NCBI RefSeq assembly: GCF_004362825.1
Contig: NZ_SNXZ01000009.1
Span: 1-64,000, forward strand
Length of the DNA: 64,000 nt
Direction of reading: 5' to 3'
Source of the DNA: Labedaea rhizosphaerae
GTDB lineage: Bacteria > Actinomycetota > Actinomycetes > Mycobacteriales > Pseudonocardiaceae
Shown piece after piece: positions 52,955-61,761 of the stretch. The first letter of the stretch is position 1. Every line of letters begins with the position of its first letter. Under the pieces are notes generated by a model. That model saw only the letters and a list, made by a program, of their open reading frames with translations, was not told the origin of the DNA and made no database searches. The position numbers and the translations under genes were made by a program.

Positions 52955-53143
52955 ATGCCAAGGGAAAGCGACCAGCACGGCCCGCGCAAGGATGACGCCC
53001 TCAAGAACGAGCTGCGAGGGATGATGCAGGCCAACCGGCCCACGCGGGCCGAGGAGTGGCACGACCCCGAGCCGCCCGCCGACGACGACCCCGCCGTGCG
53101 GCCGTTCGCCCCGGAGCAGCCGTTCGACCAGGAACCGCGGTGA
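52955..53143 (+). CDS. Small hydrophilic hypothetical protein (62 residues)
   Basis: A very charged, Pro-rich, probably disordered protein (MPRESDQHGPRKDDALKNEL, then RAEEWHDPEPPADDD). ATG 52955 has GGGAGGAGG 6 bases upstream, one of the best ribosome sites in the window. Its stop overlaps the SDR start. I recall the MPRESDxHGPRxDD start from other actinobacteria, without a function. Confidence 0.8.
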   Translation: MPRESDQHGPRKDDALKNELRGMMQANRPTRAEEWHDPEPPADDDPAVRPFAPEQPFDQEPR

Positions 53144-53979
53144 GTGCCGCCACGCCGCTGCCCGAGGAGCGTGCGGGGGCGCCGTTGCGCGCGATCGTCA
53201 CCGGCTCGGACTCGGGCATCGGCGCAGCGACGGCGGTGGCCCTCGCCGGCGGTGGCGCCGACGTGGGGATCACCTACCACCGCGACGCGGACGGCGCCGA
53301 GGACACCGCCAAGCAGGTGCGTGAGGCAGGTGCCACGGCCGTCGTCCGGCAGCTGGACCTGACCGACCTGCCCGCCGGCGCCGCGGTCATCGACGAGTTG
53401 GCCGACGAGCTGGGCGGGCTGGACGTGCTGGTCAACTGCGCGGGCACGGGCTCGTCGACCACGGTGCTGGACATGGACTTCGACGACTGGCGCGGCGTGC
53501 TGTCGGTCGACCTCGACGGCGCGTTCCTGTGCGCGCAGCGCGCTGCCAAGCACATGATCGCCGGCGGGCGCGGCGGCCGGATCATCAACATCACCAGCGT
53601 GCACGAGCACATCCCGCGCGTCGGCGCGGCGCCCTACTGCGCGGCCAAGGCCGGGCTCGGCATGTTCACCAAGGTGCTCGCGATGGAACTCGCCGAGCAC
53701 GACATCACCGTGAACGCGGTCGCGCCGGGCGAGATCGCCACACCCATGACCGGCCAGCACGAGACGAACCCCAAGGACAGCGACCGCCCGGGGTTCCCGC
53801 TCGGGCGTCCGGGCCACGCCAAGGAAGTCGCCGCCGTCGTGGCGTTCCTGGCCAGCCCCGCCGCCGGTTACGTCACGGGATCGTCCTACGTGGTCGACGG
53901 TGGTCTGATGCTGATGGCCGCGCAAGCCGCCGAGCGCCTGCCCCGACGGCGCGTGGCGCACGCCCTGACGGAGCGGTAG
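53140..53979 (+). CDS. Short-chain dehydrogenase/reductase
   Basis: A 279-residue classical SDR. The NAD(P) motif is TGSDSGIGAATAVAL, the NAG motif reads NCAGTGSS, and the catalytic set is Ser in NITSVHEH with YCAAK. The C-terminus GYVTGSSYVVDGGLML is typical. The closest look is to glucose dehydrogenase/3-oxoacyl reductase-like SDRs; the substrate is unknown. GTG 53140 overlaps the small gene before it (GTGA). Confidence 0.9.
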   Translation: MSAATPLPEERAGAPLRAIVTGSDSGIGAATAVALAGGGADVGITYHRDADGAEDTAKQVREAGATAVVRQLDLTDLPAGAAVIDELADELGGLDVLVNCAGTGSSTTVLDMDFDDWRGVLSVDLDGAFLCAQRAAKHMIAGGRGGRIINITSVHEHIPRVGAAPYCAAKAGLGMFTKVLAMELAEHDITVNAVAPGEIATPMTGQHETNPKDSDRPGFPLGRPGHAKEVAAVVAFLASPAAGYVTGSSYVVDGGLMLMAAQAAERLPRRRVAHALTER

Positions 53980-54025
53980 CACGCAAACTGCTTGGGTGCG
54001 GACGGTCGGCACTCGATCGGTGGCG

Positions 54026-54385
54026 TCATCGTGGCGGGAGCACGCAGAACTCGTTGCCTTCGGGGTCGGCCATGACGACCCAGCGGTGGCGTTCCTCGTC
54101 GCTGACCACCGTCGCCCCGAGGGCGACCAGCCGGCGCACCTCGTCGTCCTGGTCGCCGGTGGCCGGAGCCAGGTCCAGGTGCAGGCGGTTCTTGCCCCTC
54201 TTGGCCTCTGGCACCGGCTGCAGGAGCAACGTCGCCCCGAGGCCGGTGCCGATCTCCACGTATTCGGTGCCGTCGGCGTCGGCCCAGCGGCTGACTTCGC
54301 CGGTGCCGAACACCGCGGACCAGAAGCGGCTGAGCTCGTCGGTGTCCACGCAGTCCAGGGCCACGGCGATGATCTTGCTCGGCAT
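54026..54385 (-). CDS. VOC-family (glyoxalase/bleomycin-resistance fold) protein
   Basis: A 119-residue VOC protein with two beta-alpha-beta-beta-beta modules. ALDCVDTDELSRFWSAVFG opens it, NRLHLDLAPATGD carries the metal His and DPEGNEFCVLP closes it. This subgroup has no assigned substrate in actinobacteria. ATG at 54385. It lies between the SDR and a membrane-protein gene, opposite in direction. Confidence 0.88.
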   Translation of the reverse strand: MPSKIIAVALDCVDTDELSRFWSAVFGTGEVSRWADADGTEYVEIGTGLGATLLLQPVPEAKRGKNRLHLDLAPATGDQDDEVRRLVALGATVVSDEERHRWVVMADPEGNEFCVLPPR

Positions 54386-54447
54386 GCGCACCGGATACCG
54401 CCGCCGCTTGCACGGCAAACCTTGCGCCGGACTGTACGGTTTCGGGC

Positions 54448-55380
54448 ATGTCTGAGCCGCCGTACGACCCGTACCGCCGCCAAGCACGGCCACCGCGGCA
54501 GCCCTACCAGGATCCGTACCAGCAGCCCCAGCAGGGCGGCTACCAGGACGGATACCAGGACGACCAGTACGGCTACGACGCGCCCAGACCGCCGCACGAG
54601 CAGGTCCCGAAGTACCAGCAGCCGCAGCGGCCCTACCCGCCCCAGCGTCAGCAGCCCCAGCGCCAATCACCCCAGCGGCAGCCACCGCGACCGCCCCAGC
54701 AGGCGCCCCGCCGGCCGGCGGCACCGTCCGGTGGCGGGATCAAGCTGCCCGGAATCGGGCTGCTGCTCTCCGTGCTCGGCGCGATCGTCCAGATCGTCAG
54801 CTTCACCTTGCTGCCGTGGATCGCCGCGACCGGCGGCACCGGCGGCACCGCGAAGCTCTACGACCTGTGGAAGGCGTTGTCCAACCGCGACACCGGCGGC
54901 GCGAAGACCTTCGGCGACTGGTACGTCGTGCTCTTCAGCTACCCGACGGTCATCCTCGGCATCCTGCTGGCGTTCGCCGCCGTGCTGGAATCCGTTGCCG
55001 CCAAGGTGTTGTGGGCCGCGCTGGCGCTCGCCGGGTTGGTGTTCCTGGTGGTGCGCTACGGGGTCGGGCCGCTGGCGGGGATCTTCGGCAGCAAGTCCGC
55101 CATGCACTTCAGCACCGTGGAGATCGTCGTCGCGGTGGTCGCGCTGGCCGCGATCGTCCTCATCGCGTTCACGCTCAAAACCGCGATCGCCATGTTCCGG
55201 CGGATCGCGGGCGTGATCCTGATCGTGCTGAGCGGCGTGCACCTGTGGGCCATGACGGACCTGGTCAAGGACACCAACGTCGCCGAACTGGACTTCGGGG
55301 CCTACGGGCCGTCGGTGGGCTACCTGCTCATCGGCATCGGTGCGCTGATCGGACCACGCAGGTTGCTTCCAGTCGGATAG
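54448..55380 (+). CDS. Membrane protein with a Pro/Gln/Tyr-rich disordered N-terminus
   Basis: A 310-residue protein. Residues 1-95 are low-complexity, rich in Pro, Gln, Tyr and Arg (YQDPYQQPQQGGYQDGYQD). Residues 100-305 carry about six hydrophobic segments, the first including LPGIGLLLSVLGAIVQIVS. Such tails often form condensates or bind septal and signalling partners in actinobacteria, but nothing specific can be claimed. Confidence 0.82.
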   Translation: MSEPPYDPYRRQARPPRQPYQDPYQQPQQGGYQDGYQDDQYGYDAPRPPHEQVPKYQQPQRPYPPQRQQPQRQSPQRQPPRPPQQAPRRPAAPSGGGIKLPGIGLLLSVLGAIVQIVSFTLLPWIAATGGTGGTAKLYDLWKALSNRDTGGAKTFGDWYVVLFSYPTVILGILLAFAAVLESVAAKVLWAALALAGLVFLVVRYGVGPLAGIFGSKSAMHFSTVEIVVAVVALAAIVLIAFTLKTAIAMFRRIAGVILIVLSGVHLWAMTDLVKDTNVAELDFGAYGPSVGYLLIGIGALIGPRRLLPVG

Positions 55381-55410
55381 TTGCGCAGTGAAGTACTAGC
55401 ATCGAGGTCG

Positions 55411-56358
55411 ATGAGCGTCTTCGAACCCGACCCGATGATGCTGCCGCGCGAGGTCCCGCTGGGCGGGCCGCGGGCCATGCTCGTGCGGCGCAGCCTGCCT
55501 GGGAAGCAACGCCGCACCGTCGGCGCGTGGTGCTTCTCCGATGCCTACGGCCCGACCGAGCTGGCCGCGGCGCCGGGCATGCAGGTCCCGCCGCACCCGC
55601 ACATCGGGTTGCAGACGGCGACCTGGCTGGTCGACGGTCAGGTCCGCCACCGCGACAGCCTGGGCAACGACGTGCTGATCCGGCCGGGCCAGCTCAACCT
55701 CATGACCGCGGGGCACGGCATCGCCCACGCCGAGCACTCGCCCGGCCGGCACGGCCCGGTGCTGCACGGCGTCCAGCTGTGGATCGCGCTGCCCGACTCA
55801 GCCCGCGAGACGAAACCGCACTTCGAGCACCACGAGGACCTGCCGACCTTCGACGTCGACGACGCCACGACCACGGTGCTCGCCGGCTCGGTGGCCGGGC
55901 ACACGTCCCCGGCACGCGTCTACACCCCGCTCGTCGGCGCCGAGTTCGCCATTCCCGCCCGCGGCACGGCGGTGGTGCCGCTGGAACCAGACTTCGAACA
56001 CGCGGTGCTCTCCCTCGGCGAGCCGGTGCGAGTCGACGGCATCGAGGTGCCCACCGGCGCCCTGCGCTACCTCGATCCGGGCACGAAGTCGGTGACGCTG
56101 GGGGCCGGGGCCGCGGCCAAGGCGTTGCTGATCGGCGGCGTGCCGTTCGAGGAGCGGCTGGTCATGTGGTGGAACTTCGTGGCCCGCACGCATGACGAGA
56201 TCGTCGAGGCCCGCGCGGCGTGGGAGGCCGAACGCGAGTCGCCGGGGGAGCGGTTCGGCGCCGTCGCCCACTACGACGCCGCCGAGGGCGGTGCCGCGCT
56301 GCCCGCGCCCGCCCTGCCCAACGCCCGGCTGCGTGCCCGCGGCCGGATCCACGACTAG
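55411..56358 (+). CDS. Pirin-family protein
   Basis: A 315-residue bicupin. The N-terminal cupin has the iron ligands in PPHPHIGLQT and TAGHGIAHAE, and FDDLP-type features are replaced by HHEDLPTF. Pirins act as quercetin-type dioxygenases or redox co-regulators; which applies here is unknown. ATG 55411 is 8 bases after TAGCAT (55398-55403 region), a leaderless layout. It ends at a strong inverted repeat. Confidence 0.92.
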   Translation: MSVFEPDPMMLPREVPLGGPRAMLVRRSLPGKQRRTVGAWCFSDAYGPTELAAAPGMQVPPHPHIGLQTATWLVDGQVRHRDSLGNDVLIRPGQLNLMTAGHGIAHAEHSPGRHGPVLHGVQLWIALPDSARETKPHFEHHEDLPTFDVDDATTTVLAGSVAGHTSPARVYTPLVGAEFAIPARGTAVVPLEPDFEHAVLSLGEPVRVDGIEVPTGALRYLDPGTKSVTLGAGAAAKALLIGGVPFEERLVMWWNFVARTHDEIVEARAAWEAERESPGERFGAVAHYDAAEGGAALPAPALPNARLRARGRIHD

Positions 56359-56419
56359 GCACTGTCCTGCGGATCCGTGGTCGCGGTCTTCGCGCCGAGA
56401 TCCACAGGACAGCGCCTAG
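56355..56419. terminator. Bidirectional hairpin terminator
   Basis: CTAGGCACTGTCCTGCGGATC (56355-56375) pairs with 56399-56419 at 19 of 21 positions; the two mismatches are G-U compatible. It overlaps the stop codons of both convergent genes (pirin and the Phd-like gene). Confidence 0.75.
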
Positions 56420-56952
56420 GTCTCCTCGGCCGGCGCTATTTCGACCGGTGTGGCACCACTGGTGAGTTGCGCGTGGTGGGCGACGGCGTGGTGGAGCTGC
56501 CGCGCCAGTCGCGGGACCGCGGTGGCGGCGAGGTAGTTGTCCACCCCGGCATCGAGCATGCGGCGTAGCGGCCCCTCGTAGCTGATGCCCAGCTCGGCGT
56601 CCTCGAACTCGGCGACGATGACCCGTGCGTTCGGGAACATCGCGCGCAGGCTGCCGATCAGCTGCGGGCTGACCGGCGGTACCAGCAGCACGTCGGCCGT
56701 CGCGGGTGCCGAGTACATGTCCAGCACGATGTAGTCGGCGCCGAGCTCGTCGGACAACGACCGGCGCGCCGAAGCCGACAGCTTCATCGCGGTGGCCACG
56801 ACCGTCACGCCTTCGTCGCCCAGGCGCGGGCCGGCCACCGTGGGTGGGGTCTCGATGGTGGCGATCGGCTCGCCGTCGCGGGTGATGACCAGTTCTTCGC
56901 CGGGCTCCATCGCGTCGATGAGGGCCGCGACCTCCCGGGGGAGGGCGGCCAC
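56416..56952 (-). CDS. Phd/antitoxin-like N-terminus fused to an unknown domain
   Basis: About 178 residues from GTG 56952. Just upstream and at the start, the frame reads LNARRIDVAALPREVAALI and EELVITRDGEPIATIE, the classic Phd/YefM antitoxin opening. After a linker follows an alpha/beta domain (GADYIVLDMYSAPATADVLL, FPNARVIVAEFED) not seen in antitoxins. The antitoxin-like start suggests translation begins at CTG 56973, which would overlap the TetR stop as CTGA; ATG and GTG are absent there. No toxin gene is adjacent. The function is unknown. Confidence 0.6.
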   Translation of the reverse strand: MAALPREVAALIDAMEPGEELVITRDGEPIATIETPPTVAGPRLGDEGVTVVATAMKLSASARRSLSDELGADYIVLDMYSAPATADVLLVPPVSPQLIGSLRAMFPNARVIVAEFEDAELGISYEGPLRRMLDAGVDNYLAATAVPRLARQLHHAVAHHAQLTSGATPVEIAPAEET

Positions 56953-56969
56953 GTCGATGCGCCGGGCGT

Positions 56970-57593
56970 TCAGGCGAACACCAGCGACAGCAGTTCGTCG
57001 ATGAACGTGTGCACCAGCTCCATCGGCGTGTTGGACCGCCCGCCCTGGATCAGCGCGACCCGGCCGTGCACGCCGACGAACACGACGGTGGCCGCCCGGT
57101 CCGGCGGCAGCCGCAGTGCGCGACCGCTGTCCACGCACTGCTGGAAACCCTCGGCGAGCTGGCCGATGACGTCCATCATCGGGCCGACCGGCCGGGCGTC
57201 GGGTGCGGGCCGGTGCGAGCCCTTGCTCAGCATCAGCCGGTAGATGCCGGGGTTGGCCAGCGCGAACGCGCAGTAGGCACGCAGCTGGGCCCGCACGCCG
57301 CCGGTCGGGTCGTCCGGGGCGGTCTCCTCGGCGGCGGCGTTCATCAGCGTGCGCAGCCGGGCGAACTCGTGCTCCAGCAGGCCGCTGACCAGCGCGGCCC
57401 GGTCGGTGAAGTGCTGGTAGATGCTGGCGGGCGCGATCCCGACGGCACGGGCGACCCCGCGGATGGTCAGCCCGTCCTCGCCGCCGAGTTCGGAGAGCAC
57501 CGTGCTGGCCGCGTCGAGGATCTCCCCCCGCAGCCGATCGCCCTCACCCCAGCGGTTGCGGGTTCGGGTGCGGGTCTCCTGCTGGTCAGGCAC
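56970..57593 (-). CDS. TetR-family transcriptional regulator
   Basis: A 207-residue TetR regulator. The HTH is at about residues 20-65 (GEILDAASTVLSELGGEDGL, RGVARAVGIAPASIYQHF). The C-terminal domain is helical and ligand-binding (FVGVHGRVALIQGG). It is upstream of and coupled to the Phd-like gene, probably its partner or target. GTG 57593 is the only fitting start; its ribosome site is weak. Confidence 0.9.
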   Translation of the reverse strand: MPDQQETRTRTRNRWGEGDRLRGEILDAASTVLSELGGEDGLTIRGVARAVGIAPASIYQHFTDRAALVSGLLEHEFARLRTLMNAAAEETAPDDPTGGVRAQLRAYCAFALANPGIYRLMLSKGSHRPAPDARPVGPMMDVIGQLAEGFQQCVDSGRALRLPPDRAATVVFVGVHGRVALIQGGRSNTPMELVHTFIDELLSLVFA

Positions 57594-57719
57594 GGCTCCA
57601 TTGTGACCCGCCGGGGCCGCGGGTATTCCTTCCGGTCGATGTCTTGATCCTTTAGGCTCCCCGGCGCAGTGAGGTTCACCCGAACGTGTGAACCGGTCCC
57701 CATTCAGAAGGAGTGGATC

Positions 57720-57896
57720 GTGGCGGCGAAGTTCGAGGTCTACGAGGACAAGGCCGGGAAGTTCCGGTTCCGGTTGAAGGCCGGCAACGGCGAGGTCGTG
57801 GCCCAGGGCGAGGCGTACGAGAGCAAGGCCGGCGCCGTCAAGGGGGCCGAGGCGGTCAAGCGCGCTGCCGCCGAGGCCGAGGTCCACGAGGTCTAG
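57720..57896 (+). CDS. YegP-like DUF1508 protein
   Basis: A 58-residue single-repeat DUF1508 protein (FEVYEDKAGKFRFRLKAGNG, GEAYESKAGAVKGAEAVKR). The fold is a small beta-beta-beta-alpha unit; no function is assigned. GTG 57720 has AAGGAG 7 bases upstream. Confidence 0.9.
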   Translation: MAAKFEVYEDKAGKFRFRLKAGNGEVVAQGEAYESKAGAVKGAEAVKRAAAEAEVHEV

Positions 57897-57930
57897 GCCG
57901 GATCCACCACGTCGCAACGGGTGGTCGTGC

Positions 57931-59100
57931 TCACTGATCGGCCACCCGTTCGGCGAACGCGTCCGGGTCGGCCATGATCGCCTGCACGGCCGCGGTCGCG
58001 GCCCCGTGCGCGGCGGCATCGGTGTCCCACGCCGAGCGCAGCACCTCGACGGGCTCGGCCACCCGCTCGCCCAGTGCGGCGAGCACCGGCTCGCGCAGCC
58101 ACGGTTCCAGCACTGCGTAGGTACCGCCGAGCACCACCGCCGGCACGTCCATCACGTTGATCAGCCCGGCCAGCGCCGTGCCTAGCACGCGCCCGGCCCC
58201 GGCCACCGCGGCGACCGCCGGACCGTCCGATGTGGACAGCCGGGTGGTCAGGTCCTCGATGGACGCCACGCCGGCCGCCCGCAGGATCGCCTCCTGGCCC
58301 GCCACCGTTTCCAGGCAGCCGTCGGCCCCGCAGCGGCACCGGTCACCACCCACCGGCACCACCGACACGTGCCCGAGTTCGCCCGCGAACCCCCGCACAC
58401 CGCGGAACAACGCGTTGTCCAGCACGATCCCCGCGCCGATGCCGATCTCGCCGGAGACCCGCACGAAGTCGGCCAGCCCGGTCCGCCGCCACTCGGCGAC
58501 CGCGGCCAGGTCCGCCTCGTTGCCCACCTCGACGCGCTCCAGGCCGGTCCGCTCGGCCACCTCGCGCGCGATGTCGACTTCCTGCCAGCCCAGGTTGGGC
58601 GCGACGCGCAACAACCCGGTGTCCTGCTCGACGAGGCCGGGCACCGCCACTCCGATGCCGCCGACCCGCACGCCCGCGTCGGCCGCCGCCCGGGTCGCCG
58701 CCTTGATCAACCGCGCCACCGCCGTGAGCACCACCGACGGCTTGCGGTTGCGGTTGTCCCCGGCGGTGATCCGCTGGAACCGCACGGCGCCCGCGAGGTC
58801 CACCAGCTGGCAGGCCAGGTAGTCCACGCCGATCTCGACGCCGAGACCGTGCGGGCCTAGCGGTGACAACGCCAGCCCGCTGGCCCGCCGTCCCGGCCCG
58901 GCGCGGCGCATCGGCTCGCCCTCGGCGACGATCCGCGCCGCCACCAGCCGGTCCACGACCGTCGAGACCGTGGCCTTCGCCAAACCCGTGCGTGCGGCCA
59001 GGGCGGCCCGCGAGACGCCGGGCGTCGCCGCGATCTCGCCGAGCACCAGGGCGGCGTTGAGCCGCCGCACGGTGTGCTGGCCTGCCGGTTCGACGGACAT
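57931..59100 (-). CDS. ROK-family xylose repressor
   Basis: A 389-residue ROK protein. It has an N-terminal winged helix (HTVRRLNAALVLGEIAATPG, ARTGLAKATVSTVVDRL) and a ROK sugar-binding core with the zinc motif CRCGADGCLE. As the gene diverges from xylA-xylB, it is the probable XylR-type repressor, released by xylose. ATG 59100 is preceded by TAGACT at 7 bases on the minus strand, a leaderless promoter, so the longer form starting at 59136 is unlikely. Confidence 0.9.
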   Translation of the reverse strand: MSVEPAGQHTVRRLNAALVLGEIAATPGVSRAALAARTGLAKATVSTVVDRLVAARIVAEGEPMRRAGPGRRASGLALSPLGPHGLGVEIGVDYLACQLVDLAGAVRFQRITAGDNRNRKPSVVLTAVARLIKAATRAAADAGVRVGGIGVAVPGLVEQDTGLLRVAPNLGWQEVDIAREVAERTGLERVEVGNEADLAAVAEWRRTGLADFVRVSGEIGIGAGIVLDNALFRGVRGFAGELGHVSVVPVGGDRCRCGADGCLETVAGQEAILRAAGVASIEDLTTRLSTSDGPAVAAVAGAGRVLGTALAGLINVMDVPAVVLGGTYAVLEPWLREPVLAALGERVAEPVEVLRSAWDTDAAAHGAATAAVQAIMADPDAFAERVADQ

Positions 59101-59113
59101 GCGGGCGAGTCTA

Positions 59114-59154
59114 TTGACCAGCCCAGCTCCCGTCATTACGTTCAGGCACTGAAC
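59114..59154 (+). promoter_or_regulatory. xylA promoter and overlapping operator
   Basis: TTGACC (59114-59119), a 17-base spacer and TACGTT (59137-59142) form a good -35/-10 pair reading toward xylA. The perfect dyad GTTCAG-GCA-CTGAAC (59140-59154) overlaps the -10 and start point, as expected of a repressor site for the divergent ROK protein. GTGGAGG at 59161-59167 is the xylA ribosome site. Confidence 0.7.
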
Positions 59155-59173
59155 TAATAAGTGGAGGCGCGCC

Positions 59174-60331
59174 GTGACTCAAGACCATTTCAGCTTCGGG
59201 CTCTGGACTGTCGGCTGGCAGGCCGTGGACCCGTTCGGCACGGCGACCCGCCCGCCGATGGACCCGGTGCACGCCGTGCACCGCCTCGCCGAACTGGGCG
59301 CGTGGGGGGTGAGCTTCCACGACGACGACCTGATCCCGTTCGGCAGCGACGACACCGCTCGCGACAAGCACATCGAGCGGTTCCGCAAGGCCCTCGCCGA
59401 GACCGGCCTTGTGGTGCCGATGGCGACCACGAACCTGTTCACCCATCCCGTTTTCAAGGACGGCGGGCTGACCAGCAACGACCGCTCGGTGCGGCGGTTC
59501 GCGCTGCGCAAGGTCATGCGCAACATGGACCTCGCGGCGTCGCTGGGCGCGAGGACCTACGTCATGTGGGGCGGGCGCGAGGGCTCGGAGACCGACGCGG
59601 CCAAGGACGTCAAGGCCGCGCTCGACCGCTACCGCGAGGGCGTCGACCTGCTCGCCCAGTACATCGTGGACTCGGGCTACGACCTGCGGATCGCGTTGGA
59701 GCCCAAGCCCAACGAGCCGCGCGGTGACATCCTGCTGCCCACCATCGGGCACGCGCTCGGGTTCATCGCCGAACTCGAGCACCGCGACCTCGTCGGGCTG
59801 AACCCCGAGGTCGGGCACGAGCAGATGGCCGGGCTGAACTTCGTGCACGGCATCGGGCAGGCGCTGTGGTCGGGCAAGCTCTTCCACATCGACCTCAACG
59901 GCCAGCGCGGCCCGCGCTACGACCAGGACCTGATCTTCGGCCACGGGGACCTGCTGTCGGCGTTCTTCCTGGTCGACCTGCTGGAGAACGGCGGCTACGA
60001 CGGCCCGCGGCACTTCGACTACAAGCCGCTGCGCACCGAGGACGAGGACGGCGTGTGGGCCAGCGCCGCGGCGAACATGCGCACGTACCGGATCCTGCGT
60101 GAGCGGGCGGCGGCGTTCCGGGCCGACCCGGAGGTCCAGGAAGCGTTGCGCGTGGCCCGCCTCGACGAACTGGCCAAGCCGACGCTGGGCGACGGCGAGA
60201 CCCTCGCCGACCTCAAGCAGGACCGCACGGCCTTCGAAGAGTTCGACCCGGACAAGGCCGCCGAGCGCGGCGCCGGGTTCGTCGTGTTGTCCCAGCTGGC
60301 CCTGGAGCACCTGCTGGGCAGCCGGGGATGA
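59174..60331 (+). CDS. xylA: Xylose isomerase
   Basis: A 385-residue class I (actinobacterial-length) xylose isomerase that converts D-xylose to D-xylulose. The catalytic His is in [12 protein letters not shown]. Metal ligands lie in [26 protein letters not shown] and [18 protein letters not shown]; the proton-shuttle Lys is in EPKPNEP. GTG 59174 has GTGGAGG 6 bases upstream. The stop overlaps xylB (ATGA). Confidence 0.97.
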   Translation: MTQDHFSFGLWTVGWQAVDPFGTATRPPMDPVHAVHRLAELGAWGVSFHDDDLIPFGSDDTARDKHIERFRKALAETGLVVPMATTNLFTHPVFKDGGLTSNDRSVRRFALRKVMRNMDLAASLGARTYVMWGGREGSETDAAKDVKAALDRYREGVDLLAQYIVDSGYDLRIALEPKPNEPRGDILLPTIGHALGFIAELEHRDLVGLNPEVGHEQMAGLNFVHGIGQALWSGKLFHIDLNGQRGPRYDQDLIFGHGDLLSAFFLVDLLENGGYDGPRHFDYKPLRTEDEDGVWASAAANMRTYRILRERAAAFRADPEVQEALRVARLDELAKPTLGDGETLADLKQDRTAFEEFDPDKAAERGAGFVVLSQLALEHLLGSRG

Positions 60332-61722
60332 GCACGCTCGTCGCCGGGATCGACTCGTCGACCCAGTCCTGCAAGCTGGTGGTGCGCGACGCGCACAGCG
60401 GCGTCGTGGTGCGTTCGGCGACCCGGCCCCACCCGGACGGCACGGAGGTCGACCCCGAGGCCTGGTGGTCGGCGATGACCGCGGTGATCGCCGACGTCGG
60501 CGGGCTCGACGACGTCGCCGCGCTGTCGATCGCCGCGCAGCAGCACGGCATGGTGTGCCTGGACGAGTCCGGCGCCGTCGTGCGGGATGCGTTGCTGTGG
60601 AACGACACCCGCTCGGCGGGGGCCGCGGCGGAACTGGTCGTCGAGGACGGGCCGGCCGCGTGGGTGCGGGCGGTGGGCAGCGTGCCGGTGGCGTCGTTCA
60701 CCGTGACCAAGCTGCGCTGGCTGGCCAACCACGAACCGCGCAACGCCGCGCGCACCGCGGCCGTCGCCCTGCCGCACGACTGGCTGACCTGGCGGTTGGC
60801 CGGTGGCCGCTCGATTGACCAGCTGACCACCGATCGCAGCGACGCCAGCGGGACCGGCTACTTCTCCGCGGCCGAGGGCGAGTACCGGCGCGACCTGTTC
60901 GTGCGCGCGCTCGGCCACGACGCCGTGCTGCCCACCGTCCTCGCCCCGCACGAGCCGGCCGGGAAGACCGGCAAGACGGTGCTCGGGCCTGGTGCGGGCG
61001 ACAACGCCGCGGCCGCGCTCGGCGTCGGTGCGCAGCCGGACGACGTCGTGGTGTCGATCGGCACCTCCGGCACGGCCTTCGCGGTGGCGGCACGGCCCAC
61101 GGCCGACGCGTCGGGGTCGGTGGCCGGGTTCGCGGACGCGACCGGGCGGTTCCTGCCGCTGGTGTGCACGCTGAACGCGGCCCGGGTGTTCGACGCGACC
61201 GCGGCGATGCTCGGCGTGTCGCACGAGCGGTTCAGCGAACTCGCCCTGAGCGCGCCGTCCGGCTGCGACGGCCTGGTGCTGGTGCCGTACCTCGACGGCG
61301 AACGCACGCCCGACCTGCCCAAGGCGACCGGCGCGTTGCACGGCATGACGATGCGCACCGCGAGCCCCGCGCACCTGGCGCGGGCCGCGGTGGAAGGTGT
61401 GTTGTGCGGGCTCGCCGACGCGGTCGACGCGATCCTGGCCCACGGCGCGCGGTGCCGGCGGGTGCTGCTGATCGGCGGGGGCGCGCGGTCCGCGGCCGTG
61501 CGGGCCATCGCACCGACGGTGTTCGGTCGCCCGGTCGTGGTGCCCGAACCCGACGAGTACGTCGCGGGTGGCGCGGCGCGACAGGCGGCGTGGGTGCAGC
61601 TCGGCGGGGACGAGCCACCGCGGTGGGCCGGCGCGGGATCCACCGTGCACGAGGCCGACCCGGTGCCCGCGGTGCGTGAGCGGTACGCGCTGGCACGGCA
61701 ACGGTTGCTGGACCGCCGCTGA
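60328..61722 (+). CDS. xylB: Xylulokinase
   Basis: A 464-residue FGGY kinase that phosphorylates D-xylulose. [15 protein letters not shown] is the N-terminal phosphate motif, [12 protein letters not shown] the substrate region, [13 protein letters not shown] the catalytic Asp motif and [15 protein letters not shown] the adenosine motif. It is translationally coupled to xylA. The gene is followed by a short gap and a separate gene. Confidence 0.96.
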   Translation: MSTLVAGIDSSTQSCKLVVRDAHSGVVVRSATRPHPDGTEVDPEAWWSAMTAVIADVGGLDDVAALSIAAQQHGMVCLDESGAVVRDALLWNDTRSAGAAAELVVEDGPAAWVRAVGSVPVASFTVTKLRWLANHEPRNAARTAAVALPHDWLTWRLAGGRSIDQLTTDRSDASGTGYFSAAEGEYRRDLFVRALGHDAVLPTVLAPHEPAGKTGKTVLGPGAGDNAAAALGVGAQPDDVVVSIGTSGTAFAVAARPTADASGSVAGFADATGRFLPLVCTLNAARVFDATAAMLGVSHERFSELALSAPSGCDGLVLVPYLDGERTPDLPKATGALHGMTMRTASPAHLARAAVEGVLCGLADAVDAILAHGARCRRVLLIGGGARSAAVRAIAPTVFGRPVVVPEPDEYVAGGAARQAAWVQLGGDEPPRWAGAGSTVHEADPVPAVRERYALARQRLLDRR

Positions 61723-61761
61723 CGGCTGCCGATAGCATCCGCGCCAACTGGGGGAGGCGCC

